Virus record (IMG/VR): IMGVR_UViG_3300027974_000085
Coordinates: 1 to 35,021 of that record
Direction: 5' to 3' (one strand)
Source: a virus
DNA: 35,021 bases
Below the pieces are notes generated by a model. The model was not told the origin of the DNA and did no database searches. It saw nothing but the letters and a program-made list of their open reading frames with translations. The translations under genes and the position numbers were made by a program. This document shows positions 1 to 6,236 of this stretch, in pieces. Numbering within the stretch: the first letter of the stretch is position 1; every line of letters begins with the position of its first letter.

Positions 1-117
1 AAAGCTCACGTTCATGTTTGCGTTCTTACATAGCGTTTGAAGCTGTAAGCATGATTGAGCGTAAAAACCAAAACATTGACCGCCGTACATCGGTGTTGCT
101 ACAAATAAGTGTTTCAT
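1..117 (-). CDS. Glycosyltransferase, N-terminal fragment (cut by window edge)
   Basis: This is the first 39 codons of the same glycosyltransferase found whole at 34243-34980; the DNA is identical to 34864-34980. The fragment is cut only because the window starts inside the gene. In this copy the ATG directly follows the TAA stop of the PAPS-reductase-like gene, and the GGGGAT that ends that gene can serve as the ribosome binding site. In a circular genome there would be one glycosyltransferase gene, not two. Confidence 0.85.
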   Translation of the reverse strand, partial: MKHLFVATPMYGGQCFGFYAQSCLQLQTLCKNANMNVSF

Positions 118-126
118 TTAATCCCC
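1..126. repeat. Direct repeat with 34864-34989 (circular overlap)
   Basis: Bases 1-126 match 34864-34989 with no difference; position 127 (g) and 34990 (t) then diverge. A 126-base overlap is typical of a k-mer assembly overlap on a circular or circularly permuted genome, so it need not be a physical terminal repeat. Unlike a plain circular overlap, the far copy is followed by 32 further bases that do not match position 127 onward. Confidence 0.9.
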
Positions 127-903
127 GCAAAAACAATCAATTGATTCAAAGTTAAACATATCTGATTGAGAATTGGCATATTTTCCCATTGCAGAATATG
201 AAGGTCTGTCACTTCTCCATGTTGCACCTATCATTAACTCCATTTCTGCCCACCAAACAGCACGCTCTGGCTTGTCAGAAATAAGGCTAATAATTTGAGA
301 TTGACCTTTAAGGAAGCACAAATCACAGTTCCCTAATGGCGTTACACCGTTATTAAAAGGTATTCCAAGATTAAAACTATGGCTGTTCCAAAACTCTTGA
401 ACATCTTTTTGTGTTACTCCAGCACGAACTAACGGAATAAATTTATCCGGCATCTTTGCTGCTCTACGTTGTTCGTCAGCTCTAATGCCTACCGCAGTTT
501 GATATTCTTTAACTCCAATAGATTTTAAAAACCTATCAATAGTTAATATTTTTAATTCACTTGTGCAAAATCTAGCTACGGGATTAGGCAAATAATTTCT
601 TTTTGTAATAAGTTCTTTAAAAGGTTCGCCATTTCTAGATGCCGTATCAAAATTAACTTTTACAAACTTAGGTTCATTTGCCGAATACTCTAGCCAATGA
701 ATATCAACATTCCAATTTGTTTCGCAGTCACGCACAAACTTTAATGTTGCTTCATCTTCTTTCCCCGTATTAGCAAAGCAAACAATCGCATCGTCTGGCA
801 AACCATTGTTAGATTGCAATACCCTCCAAAGCATATAAGCAGACGTTCTGCCGCCAGAAAACGATATGCAGGTTGGTTCATCGATGATAAAAGGGTCTCT
901 CAT
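118..903 (-). CDS. PAPS-reductase-like PP-loop protein (optional gene cassette)
   Basis: A 261-residue member of the phosphoadenosine-phosphosulfate reductase family, an ATP-pyrophosphatase (PP-loop) fold. Seen: SFSGGRTSAYML at residues 14-25 (variant SGGxxS loop), FANTGKEDEATL near 43-54, a NCDLCFLKG cysteine pair near residue 196, and a C-terminal CFCGD, a cysteine pattern that could hold an Fe-S cluster. No other sulfate-assimilation gene is present, so cysteine synthesis is not implied; phage members could equally activate a nucleic-acid base or tRNA, and the substrate is unknown. The ATG at 903 is chosen because AAGGA lies 5-6 bases upstream; a longer TTG-start form to 942 has no such site. 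The gene is last before the glycosyltransferase, its TAA abutting that ATG. The window's far end shows the same locus without it. Confidence 0.85.
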   Translation of the reverse strand: MRDPFIIDEPTCISFSGGRTSAYMLWRVLQSNNGLPDDAIVCFANTGKEDEATLKFVRDCETNWNVDIHWLEYSANEPKFVKVNFDTASRNGEPFKELITKRNYLPNPVARFCTSELKILTIDRFLKSIGVKEYQTAVGIRADEQRRAAKMPDKFIPLVRAGVTQKDVQEFWNSHSFNLGIPFNNGVTPLGNCDLCFLKGQSQIISLISDKPERAVWWAEMELMIGATWRSDRPSYSAMGKYANSQSDMFNFESIDCFCGD

Positions 904-912
904 AAGTTCCTT

Positions 913-937
913 AATTAGTGGGCTGACCGAGACGTTG
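913..937. repeat. 25-bp direct repeat with 34997-35021
   Basis: The 25 bases upstream of the PAPS-reductase-like gene recur exactly as the last 25 bases of the window, where they sit directly upstream of the glycosyltransferase leader instead. Together with the 126-base repeat they mark the two edges of a replaceable segment (127-912, 786 bases, against 7 bases in the alternative version). Confidence 0.9.
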
Positions 938-959
938 CCCAAGCGTTCCTAACCTGTCC

Positions 960-1343
960 TCAGAGGGACTCGCCCTCGGTCTGGCGGGGGTCTTGTAGTT
1001 CTTCAATCAAAACCCTGATAAGACCACCCTTGATTGGCTCTCCGCGAATCATCTCAATGTGGTCTACCTGAAAATCATCATCGAAAACACCAGCATCTTG
1101 TAAGCTGTCGAGGACGGCTTTAATCCTGTTGTCGATGTCAATTTTCCTTTTATCTCTAGGACGCAAAATCATTGTTATTTTCAATTTCTTGTCCTCAAAC
1201 TTAGGAATGTTTTTCTCAATAATGTAATTCTGCACGTCTGTTTTGAATTGCCGTCCATTCTTTGAGAGAACGGTTCTCCCTCGAAAGTTCCTCCAATAAG
1301 TATTCATTGAAGGAGGGAACGGCAACTCTAGCCAGACGTGCAT
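960..1343 (-). CDS. rusA: RusA-family Holliday junction resolvase
   Basis: A 127-residue endonuclease that cuts Holliday junctions, resolving recombination or replication intermediates before packaging. Seen: the N-terminal LPFPPSMNTYWR typical of RusA, and the motif DIDNRIKAVLDSLQDAGVFDDD (split here as DIDNRIKAV at 69-77 and AGVFDDD at 84-90), giving Asp69, Asp71 and Asp90 in the positions of the family's metal-binding acids. The ATG at 1343 overlaps the preceding TAA as TAATG, so the gene is translationally coupled to its neighbour; an upstream in-frame TTG (1349) is less likely. It closes the exonuclease/annealing-protein/resolvase recombination module. Confidence 0.92.
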   Translation of the reverse strand: MHVWLELPFPPSMNTYWRNFRGRTVLSKNGRQFKTDVQNYIIEKNIPKFEDKKLKITMILRPRDKRKIDIDNRIKAVLDSLQDAGVFDDDFQVDHIEMIRGEPIKGGLIRVLIEELQDPRQTEGESL

Positions 1344-1624
1344 TACCAAGGAATGTCGCCAGCCATCTTCGATTTGGGCGTTATTTCTTTTGGATACTGA
1401 GCATCCTTTTGTTTGTCCTTCCAGTCGGGGTCAGATACCTTGATGTTGAAATACTCACCATGAGGGCCATCATTTTTCCAAATACCAAAGTTCACTATCT
1501 GACCTTTGACGCACAGAGTTCCTTTTAAATCAGGGTCTGTGTCCTTTTGCTTGTATTTGTTGTGTGTGATTCTTCCCTTTAATTCTTGGGGAATAAACTT
1601 TGTGTACTCTCTTGCTTCACTCAT
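1343..1624 (-). CDS. Small protein of recombination module, possible SSB-like
   Basis: A 93-residue protein starting MSEAREYTKF. The ATG at 1624 is preferred over an upstream TTG (1714) because AAGGAA lies 7 bases before it. The core reads GTLCVKGQIVNFGIWKNDG followed by EYFNIKVSD, alternating beta-like strands and glycines, compatible with an OB-fold. It sits between the annealing protein and RusA, where many phages encode a single-stranded DNA-binding protein; that role is inferred from position and strand pattern, not from a diagnostic motif. Confidence 0.75.
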   Translation of the reverse strand: MSEAREYTKFIPQELKGRITHNKYKQKDTDPDLKGTLCVKGQIVNFGIWKNDGPHGEYFNIKVSDPDWKDKQKDAQYPKEITPKSKMAGDIPW

Positions 1625-1685
1625 TACTGGTTCCTTTATCTTAGGTAAAAATGCCCCAATACTTCGAGGCGCATTGTGTCTAAAG

Positions 1686-2483
1686 TTATTCAAGTGGGTC
1701 TTCCAAGTCTGCAAATGGGTCTACGCCCTGTTTAGCTGCGATAAATTTAGTCTTGGTAACAGCATCCATGCGCTTAATTGCGTCAGCGTTCCCCGCCTCC
1801 CAAGTTTTTCGCTTTTCTAGCTTTTGCTCGTCTGTCAGCTTTGGGCTATCTTCGATATTGTTAAGCATGGCAACGTACTCCTTGATGTATTCCTGCCAGT
1901 CTGAGCAGTTCAAATACACTTTGCCGTCTGGTAACAGTAACTGGTACTCCGTTACCTGTTCCTCAATAACAATTTCCGCTTCGCCCATGTCCTTGACAGT
2001 CGGGCTAGGCGTCTTGAACGTCTCAACTTCTTCTGGCGTGTAAACTCCCACGACGCAAGACGGATAGACTGTTCTAACGCCTTCTGAGACGCATCTGGCC
2101 CTAAGCATTGCTCTGGCATAGTTGCGCCAGTTGTCTTTGCCGGTAAGCCCGATTTTCTTAGCCATCTCAAATGTCCATACGACAGTAACAGAGCCGCCGT
2201 TAGGGTGAGAAAAAGTCCCAGCCACTCTTTCATCGGTGTATTCCTCCCATTTGACTGAGCCACCGGCTTGCTGAAAGCGACCTAACATTGCGTCAGCCTT
2301 CAAAGCAGGTCGGCCCTGTATGACATGAAAATCCCGCATAGCGATAGCAGGGTGCATATTCTCTGCTTGGCAGAGCAGCATGATTGCCATTGCTTCCTCA
2401 GTTGATTTAAAGCCGAACATCTTGCTTTTAGATGCAACTTCAGCCATCTCGCGTATTTCATTAATCGGCACTAGGGCAGTCAT
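1686..2483 (-). CDS. recT: RecT-family single-strand annealing protein
   Basis: A 265-residue protein of the RecT/RedB-like annealing family, which pairs complementary single strands made by the partner exonuclease. Seen: the N-terminal EEAMAIMLLCQAENMHPAIA, then DFHVIQGRPALKADAMLGRF (residues ~51-70), a strongly conserved RecT region, and NWRNYARAMLRARCVSEGVR before a charged, coiled C-terminal third. GAGGGA precedes the ATG at 2483, which overlaps the upstream stop as ATGA. Its place two genes after a YqaJ-type exonuclease supports a Red-like recombination pair. Confidence 0.88.
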   Translation of the reverse strand: MTALVPINEIREMAEVASKSKMFGFKSTEEAMAIMLLCQAENMHPAIAMRDFHVIQGRPALKADAMLGRFQQAGGSVKWEEYTDERVAGTFSHPNGGSVTVVWTFEMAKKIGLTGKDNWRNYARAMLRARCVSEGVRTVYPSCVVGVYTPEEVETFKTPSPTVKDMGEAEIVIEEQVTEYQLLLPDGKVYLNCSDWQEYIKEYVAMLNNIEDSPKLTDEQKLEKRKTWEAGNADAIKRMDAVTKTKFIAAKQGVDPFADLEDPLE

Positions 2484-2677
2484 AAGTCCCTCGCTCTCAT
2501 CATTGCGTCAGCGATTTGATAAGCACCTTTAGCAATGTTTTCTTCAATTTCGGGCGTCCAATCAATGTTTTTTCCTGCAAAATGCGTCAAAGCCATTGCA
2601 GCAAAGTAGTCGCGCAATGTCATGCCGCTTTCTTGCGTACCTGTTAGTGGGTTGTGAACATTAGGGAATGCGTACAT
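2480..2677 (-). CDS. Conserved small phage protein between exonuclease and RecT
   Basis: A 65-residue protein starting MYAFPNVHNPLTGTQESGMT and containing GMTLRDYFAAMALTHFAG, a pattern common in small phage proteins of recombination regions; function unknown. The ATG at 2677 has GGAGG 5 bases upstream, which excludes the longer reading to 2788 that would run into the exonuclease gene. The stop overlaps the RecT start as ATGA. Confidence 0.85.
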   Translation of the reverse strand: MYAFPNVHNPLTGTQESGMTLRDYFAAMALTHFAGKNIDWTPEIEENIAKGAYQIADAMMRARDL

Positions 2678-2687
2678 AAATCCTCCG

Positions 2688-3587
2688 TTATTTAAGTAAG
2701 AAGCGGCGAGAACCTGCCGTTTTCGTGACAAACTTTTCATAGGTTTCAGGCATCGTTGATTGAAATAACTTAGCGTCAAATCTATCACTTGCTTTGCTGT
2801 TTTTCCAAGTCGCTAGAATCTTTCCGTCAAACGTCAGCAATTCAGAACAGAATCCCATATGAGACTGGATAGCAGTAGCCAGACGGTCTTCTTGCTCTTC
2901 TAGCATCTTCCTTTGTTCCTTAATATGTTTCAGAGCTTCGGCTGCTTTCTCAATCTGCGAGATAGCCACTACAGACGTGCCGTTGTCTTGGGCATAGATG
3001 AGCTTCGTCTGGTCTGTATCTTCGGGTTCTAGGGGTGTTTTAGTCGCTACTGCACCCCAAAACTTAGCCATATCTTTGATTAGTTCCTCTTTTTGGCCTT
3101 CAGTAATCGTAAAATCAAAGGTTTCAAAGTATTGACCACCAAAAAGAACAGCCAAGACAATGCGGTCAACGCCATGACAAGCCGCCTCATGGACAAGTTG
3201 AGCCATATCTGCCGGAGGAATAATGTTCGATTCAGAATCAAACTTATTACGTACCGCAGCGTTATAGTTCTTGGCCTCCACCAGCGTTTGACCATCCGCA
3301 GAGATGAAATCGAAATGGCTACGCAGCCACCCCTCTTTCGGGTGTGTAATCGCATAATCAGCGTCCTTCAATTCAATGCCGAGCTTGTCTTGGGCTAGTC
3401 TGCCGATAACTGGCTGCATAACGTGACCCATCTGGACAGCTTCCACTTGGCTAAGGTCGGGCCGTTCTTTCAAGCCTAGCTTTTCAAGCACAGCTTCATT
3501 GCCTTTGCCGTTGGCTGCTTTGCGCGAGTCACCAGACCACCATGCAGAATTGCGTATTTCGGGGAGAAAATCGTTTTGGTCGTTCAT
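2688..3587 (-). CDS. YqaJ-type exonuclease (viral recombinase)
   Basis: A 299-residue nuclease of the YqaJ/lambda-exonuclease (PD-(D/E)XK) family, expected to resect double-stranded ends to give single strands for the annealing protein. Seen: NSAWWSGDSRKAANGKGNEA near the N-terminus, VEAVQMGHVMQPVIG (49-63), then the catalytic core HFDFISADGQTLVEAKNY (91-108) with Asp93, Glu104 and Lys106. The C-terminal half has a charged helical stretch (IKEQRKMLEEQEDRLATAI). GAGGAC lies 7 bases before the ATG, which overlaps the preceding stop as ATGA. Confidence 0.88.
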   Translation of the reverse strand: MNDQNDFLPEIRNSAWWSGDSRKAANGKGNEAVLEKLGLKERPDLSQVEAVQMGHVMQPVIGRLAQDKLGIELKDADYAITHPKEGWLRSHFDFISADGQTLVEAKNYNAAVRNKFDSESNIIPPADMAQLVHEAACHGVDRIVLAVLFGGQYFETFDFTITEGQKEELIKDMAKFWGAVATKTPLEPEDTDQTKLIYAQDNGTSVVAISQIEKAAEALKHIKEQRKMLEEQEDRLATAIQSHMGFCSELLTFDGKILATWKNSKASDRFDAKLFQSTMPETYEKFVTKTAGSRRFLLK

Positions 3588-3826
3588 TGTTCTGTCCTCA
3601 AGTTAGGAAAATTTACATCTGGAAAAAGTGCTGCAAGGTCGTAAACAACAGGTTCTGCTGCTTCAAACAGTAGTGCGGAAGGTTTGCATTTGCCAGCTTC
3701 TGTACGCATGACTACGCACATATCAGACTTTAGACCGCCGTCAACTAGGTCAATGCCGTTCTCTGGATGGTAGCAATTGCGTGATTTGTAATGCTTGCAG
3801 TCGATACACAGCTTCGGTGTACTCAT
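3584..3826 (-). CDS. Small cysteine-rich protein upstream of exonuclease
   Basis: An 80-residue protein beginning MSTPKLCIDCKHYKSRNCYH. The CxxC-Hx6C-like spacing in the first 20 residues plus Cys37 and Cys47 suggest a small metal-binding knuckle. AAAGGGG precedes the ATG, and a TTTCCTAAC box begins about 25 bases upstream. A candidate promoter at 3861-3889 would make it the first gene of the recombination module. Function unknown. Confidence 0.8.
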   Translation of the reverse strand: MSTPKLCIDCKHYKSRNCYHPENGIDLVDGGLKSDMCVVMRTEAGKCKPSALLFEAAEPVVYDLAALFPDVNFPNLRTEQ

Positions 3827-3860
3827 GATTTACCCCTTTGTGGTTAGGAAATACAGTAGG

Positions 3861-3889
3861 ACTATATAGGTTAATTCAATTATGTTCAA
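3861..3889 (-). promoter_or_regulatory. Candidate sigma70 promoter for recombination module
   Basis: Read leftward: TTGAAC (3889-3884), a 17-base spacer, then TATAGT (3866-3861), each close to consensus. It lies just before the cysteine-rich protein and exonuclease genes, inside the leftward operon, and would give an internal start for recombination genes. Confidence 0.5.
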
Positions 3890-3912
3890 TATCTTTTTTC
3901 GCCTCACTTTCT

Positions 3913-4032
3913 TTAGTCGATAACCTGCCAAGGGTGGCCTATACCGGCCTCCTCTCCATACTGATTTAAGGCTACAAAACCAGTACCAAGTGCGCGTGAC
4001 GGGTTAGTTGGCTTATGTCTATGTCTTGTCAT
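3913..4032 (-). CDS. 39-residue small protein
   Basis: A short reading frame starting MTRHRHKPTNPSRALGTGFV and ending in EEAGIGHPWQVID. The sequence is protein-like (mixed aromatic, glycine and acidic residues), AGGTGG lies just before the ATG, and it fills an otherwise empty 230-base gap in the operon. No family is recognised. Support is codon sense and context only. Confidence 0.5.
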   Translation of the reverse strand: MTRHRHKPTNPSRALGTGFVALNQYGEEAGIGHPWQVID

Positions 4033-4061
4033 TGCCACCTGCCATAGACTTTACAGATACC

Positions 4062-4264
4062 CTAACCAAGTTCTGTCACATTGCCGTGGGTGTCTCCGGT
4101 ATGCGGTGTTTTCTTGGTAGCAGCCCATTCAAGCCCATTGCTAACGCGACCAGTGCGGTCATCATGGGCAACAAAAAAGCCGCTTGAAACTGCTCCTTGG
4201 TGGAAACCCTGTTAGTGGCAGGGCAAGGAACAGATTCAAACGGCCTTAATTTGTTGTTTTCCAC
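4062..4264 (-). pseudogene. Small gene split by a -1 frameshift at a T6 run
   Basis: A GTG-initiated frame (VENNKLRPFESVPCPATNRV..., from 4264) runs into a run of six T on the coding strand (4178-4173). If read straight on it gives an unusual hydrophobic tail and stops at 4076. A -1 shift on the T TTT TTG heptamer continues instead as FFVAHDDRTGRVSNGLEWAA...NVTELG and stops at 4062; this second half looks far more protein-like but has no start codon of its own. Explanations are programmed frameshifting, a natural one-base deletion, or a homopolymer sequencing error. No good ribosome site precedes the GTG, and the function is unknown. Confidence 0.45.
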
Positions 4265-4303
4265 GACAACAGGAGCGAATCTACATGCGCGTGGGGGATT
4301 TTG

Positions 4304-4417
4304 TCAATCCTCTGGAGTTAAAAAAGTCCATAAAAACCACGCGAGAGCCGTCAAAAGCATTATTCCTGCACCCATAAATATCCCAGCACATAAAATTGTG
4401 AATAAACTGGCAAGCAT
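4304..4417 (-). CDS. 37-residue single-span membrane peptide
   Basis: Starts MLASLFTILCAGIFMGAGIM and ends FLWTFLTPED; almost all of it is hydrophobic, with at most one or two short spans. The ATG overlaps the preceding TAA as TAATG, and AAGGGGG lies 6 bases before it, so coupled translation is likely. It was missed by length cut-offs; a longer frame on the same strand here (4281-4514) overlaps the upstream gene and lacks these signals. Function unknown; early position argues against a lysis role. Confidence 0.65.
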   Translation of the reverse strand: MLASLFTILCAGIFMGAGIMLLTALAWFLWTFLTPED

Positions 4418-4650
4418 TATTGCCCCCTTGCGCGTATGGCCTCTTGAATACCGGAAGCAGTACCGGATTCATGGTCGGATGCAGAATCAATGTATTCATC
4501 GCATAACCTAGCACACGCTTCGCGCTCTGCTGCTGCGACTAAGTTGGCAAAGAGTTCAAGTTGTTCATAATCAAACTCAAATCCCCAACCGTCCGCAGGT
4601 TTGCCCATAGCAGCCGCATTCGCAAGTGCAATAATCATATCTCTATCCAT
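4417..4650 (-). CDS. Conserved small phage protein (EREACARLC type)
   Basis: A 77-residue protein starting MDRDMIIALANAAAMG. It has an acidic aromatic segment (FEFDYEQLELFANLV), a helical AAAEREACARLCDEYID and a C-terminal AIRARGQ. This small-protein pattern is frequent in phage early regions and has no known function. The start at 4650 overlaps the stop of the upstream gene by 8 bases; a longer in-frame version lacks a better ribosome site. Confidence 0.85.
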   Translation of the reverse strand: MDRDMIIALANAAAMGKPADGWGFEFDYEQLELFANLVAAAEREACARLCDEYIDSASDHESGTASGIQEAIRARGQ

Positions 4651-4885
4651 TTTTAGCTTCTTTCTCTGCTTTAATCTCTGCAATAGGACGCCAGCCGAAT
4701 TTCCTCCACGTGCGCGTGACGTCGGTGTTATTGGCAGGAATCCATTCTCTGCCCTCTAAAAGGCCCGTAGCGGGCTTTACAGAGCTTGCCAGTAGTTCGA
4801 TATCCCGAATAGTCTCTAATCGCTTAAACACGCGATTCTGAGTCTCTAATTCGATGTCAATCATTAGGTTTTTAAGTTTGCCCAT
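4643..4885 (-). CDS. Hypothetical early protein, 80 residues
   Basis: Starts MGKLKNLMIDIELETQNRVF, a helical and charged N-terminus, with TRTWRKFGWRPIAEI near the C-terminus. AAAGGG precedes the ATG, which overlaps the previous stop as TAATG. No family assigned. It is tightly coupled to both neighbours in the leftward operon. Confidence 0.8.
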   Translation of the reverse strand: MGKLKNLMIDIELETQNRVFKRLETIRDIELLASSVKPATGLLEGREWIPANNTDVTRTWRKFGWRPIAEIKAEKEAKNG

Positions 4886-5058
4886 TATTGACCCTTTATA
4901 GTTTTGTTTAAGTTTTGCAAATATTCAAGAATTGGAACCGCTTGATACTTTTCAACATTTATCTTGTCTGTAATTGACTTGCTAAAAGTCTCAAATATTG
5001 CTTTATTGGTTGATTTGTCGACAATAACCCATGAAGCGGTACGTAATAATGAACTCAT
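4885..5058 (-). CDS. 57-residue early protein
   Basis: Starts MSSLLRTASWVIVDKSTNKA and ends ILEYLQNLNKTIKGQ. GGGGG lies before the ATG and a TTTCCTAAT box begins about 26 bases upstream; the stop overlaps the next ATG as TAATG. It has no cysteine and no membrane span. The IFETFSKSITDKINVEKYQAV stretch (21 residues, shortened here to FETFSKSITDKINVEKY) recalls small phage proteins of unknown role. It is too short for usual ORF cut-offs but well supported by its signals. Confidence 0.75.
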   Translation of the reverse strand: MSSLLRTASWVIVDKSTNKAIFETFSKSITDKINVEKYQAVPILEYLQNLNKTIKGQ

Positions 5059-5102
5059 AAAACCCCCGTAAAACGATTAGGAAAGCCCATAGGGCGATTA
5101 AA

Positions 5103-5129
5103 TAGGCTAGCCAGTAGTTGACTAGCCTA
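5103..5129. promoter_or_regulatory. Perfect 8-bp inverted repeat in early operon
   Basis: TAGGCTAG (5103-5110) and CTAGCCTA (5122-5129) flank an 11-base loop in the short gap between two small genes. A second small hairpin, GCCC-TAT-GGGC (5085-5095), follows on the leftward strand and runs into TTTCC. This could be an RNA stability or attenuation element, or a protein-binding dyad. Confidence 0.45.
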
Positions 5130-5144
5130 AACAGATAAAACGTC

Positions 5145-5285
5145 TTAAATGCCCTTTTTACGTAAGGCCAGATAATGCAAAAGAATTACTGTTTTGCTCA
5201 TAAACTGATTAGGGTTTTGTGCTGACCTCAAAATCCAGTTAGAGGATTGATTCATCAAAGCATTAAAACATTCACGTTTTTTCAT
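5145..5285 (-). CDS. 46-residue early protein
   Basis: Starts MKKRECFNALMNQSSNWILR and ends HYLALRKKGI: basic, with a helical amphipathic middle. TAGGTG lies 7-8 bases before the ATG and a TTTCTAAC box just upstream of it. No family recognised. Support comes from the start signals and from its fit between neighbouring small genes. Confidence 0.55.
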   Translation of the reverse strand: MKKRECFNALMNQSSNWILRSAQNPNQFMSKTVILLHYLALRKKGI

Positions 5286-5299
5286 GGTATTCACCTAGG

Positions 5300-5386
5300 T
5301 TAGAAAGAAAGTAAAACAAAGAAAAACAAGTAAAACAGAGCAAAGCCGACAAGGCCGGCAATGTATTCAAAGAGTGATTCAGGCAT
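5300..5386 (-). CDS. 28-residue hydrophobic membrane peptide
   Basis: Reads MPESLFEYIAGLVGFALFYL followed by FFFVLLSF, one long hydrophobic helix after an acidic start. It overlaps the last 8 bases of the upstream 193-residue gene, and its stop lies in the leader of the next gene, so the operon stays continuous. The ribosome site is weak (GGAC). The long in-frame hydrophobic run in T-rich DNA could be chance, so confidence is moderate to low. Confidence 0.45.
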   Translation of the reverse strand: MPESLFEYIAGLVGFALFYLFFFVLLSF

Positions 5387-5960
5387 ATGCCGTCCATTCA
5401 GAAGCAGCAAAAACAGGTTTATCGGCAATTACCGCTACTGGCTCAATACGATAAGCAGAAGCAAAACTATAGATTTTGATTGACGGTGAATCATTCCACA
5501 TTGAAACCTTTTTACGCATTGGCTTACCTATAAAATGGCCTGTTTTCGGTACACATTCACCGGATAAAAATCCTGTTGTTTCTCTCATTTGAGCAATTTC
5601 ACACACTTCAATCATTACGCCGATAACCTTTGTTACCTCGTAATAATCAATATTTGTTTGGTCATAGCCCCAAGAGCATCGGAAAACGTCACCGATTTTG
5701 ACGTTATGAGGCTTGCTTCGTTCTGCTTTGCGCTTTTCTTTGCGTTCTTGCCATTCCATATAACCGTTCAGGCTTTCGGATATTTGTTTGTCAAGACTAG
5801 CCATATTTTTGAAACGGTAGTGCCAGTCTGATTTTGTGCGCTTGCCGCCGTAACAAATAGCGACAATTCGAGGTGAGTTAGTTCCGTAAACTTCAAAACC
5901 ATATCTCTCGTCTTTAGCGATTAGTTCATAGCCGGAAGGTATATAGCGTTCTTTTTGCAT
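5379..5960 (-). CDS. Hypothetical early protein, 193 residues
   Basis: Starts MQKERYIPSGYELIAKDERY. It has a lysine/arginine-rich helix (MEWQERKEKRKAERSK, about residues 68-83), then KIGDVFRCSWGYDQTNIDYY (about 87-106), a pattern I recognise from hypothetical phage and plasmid proteins; no activity is known. The C-terminal half is beta-rich with no catalytic signature. AAGGGG precedes the ATG, with a TTTCCTAAC box further upstream. Confidence 0.85.
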   Translation of the reverse strand: MQKERYIPSGYELIAKDERYGFEVYGTNSPRIVAICYGGKRTKSDWHYRFKNMASLDKQISESLNGYMEWQERKEKRKAERSKPHNVKIGDVFRCSWGYDQTNIDYYEVTKVIGVMIEVCEIAQMRETTGFLSGECVPKTGHFIGKPMRKKVSMWNDSPSIKIYSFASAYRIEPVAVIADKPVFAASEWTAYA

Positions 5961-5989
5961 AGTAAGCCCCTTAAATGTTAGGAAATTGA

Positions 5990-6175
5990 TTAGCAGAGAT
6001 GGGAAACGCCGAGTCTTTCGGCAGCTTGATAAGCCGCTTTTGTCTTTTCTTCGACTTGTTTTTGGCCGATATGGTTAGCAAATACGCTGCCGAGATATCT
6101 ATCCTCCTCACGTAAGCATTGTTCATAACGATTAACAGCCGCTTTTTGTTCTTTAGTGAGTCTTTGTTTTTGCAT
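5990..6175 (-). CDS. Hypothetical early protein, 61 residues
   Basis: Starts MQKQRLTKEQKAAVNRYEQC; strongly charged and predicted helical throughout, ending RLGVSHLC. AAGGGG lies 7 bases before the ATG, preceded by two tandem TTTCCTAAC boxes. No family assigned. Confidence 0.75.
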   Translation of the reverse strand: MQKQRLTKEQKAAVNRYEQCLREEDRYLGSVFANHIGQKQVEEKTKAAYQAAERLGVSHLC

Positions 6176-6187
6176 GGTAAGCCCCTT

Positions 6188-6206
6188 GTTAGGAAAGGTT
6201 AGGAAA
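6188..6206 (-). promoter_or_regulatory. Tandem TTTCCTAAC leader boxes (best example of a dispersed motif)
   Basis: Read leftward, TTTCCTAAC occurs twice in tandem here (6206-6198 and 6196-6188), 13 bases before the next gene's start codon. Similar boxes precede other early genes: 3851-3843, 5084-5076 (one change), 5307-5299 (one base shorter), 5985-5977, and 6424-6416/6415-6407. All lie in the same orientation, just upstream of the ribosome binding site. Confidence 0.6.
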
Positions 6207-6207
6207 A

Positions 6208-6225
6208 GCCAGTTAACGTACTGGC
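6208..6225 (-). terminator. Possible leftward attenuator hairpin
   Basis: GCCAGT (6208-6213) pairs with ACTGGC (6220-6225) over a 6-base loop; read leftward it is followed by TTTTCC. It lies between the first and second early genes, so it could attenuate rather than end transcription. The T-tract is short, so a full terminator is uncertain. Confidence 0.35.
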
Positions 6226-6236
6226 AAACGGTTTGA

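Noticed and set aside
1-126. Interpretation of the terminal 126-base repeat as a physical direct terminal repeat of the virion DNA
   Set aside because: The far copy is not at the very end of the window, and 126 bases fits a common assembly k-mer overlap, so an assembly-graph origin is more likely.
118-903. PAPS-reductase-like gene considered as proof of a phosphorothioate DNA modification system
   Set aside because: No DndA, DndB, DndD or DndE partner is visible; family membership alone does not show DNA sulfur modification.
4190-4300. Possible tRNA (a GATTCAAAC stretch resembling a T-loop)
   Set aside because: The flanking bases do not form a T-stem and no acceptor or anticodon arm could be built.
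4281-4514. A 77-codon minus-strand frame
   Set aside because: It overlaps a well-supported gene (4417-4650) and the membrane peptide at 4304-4417, which has better start signals.
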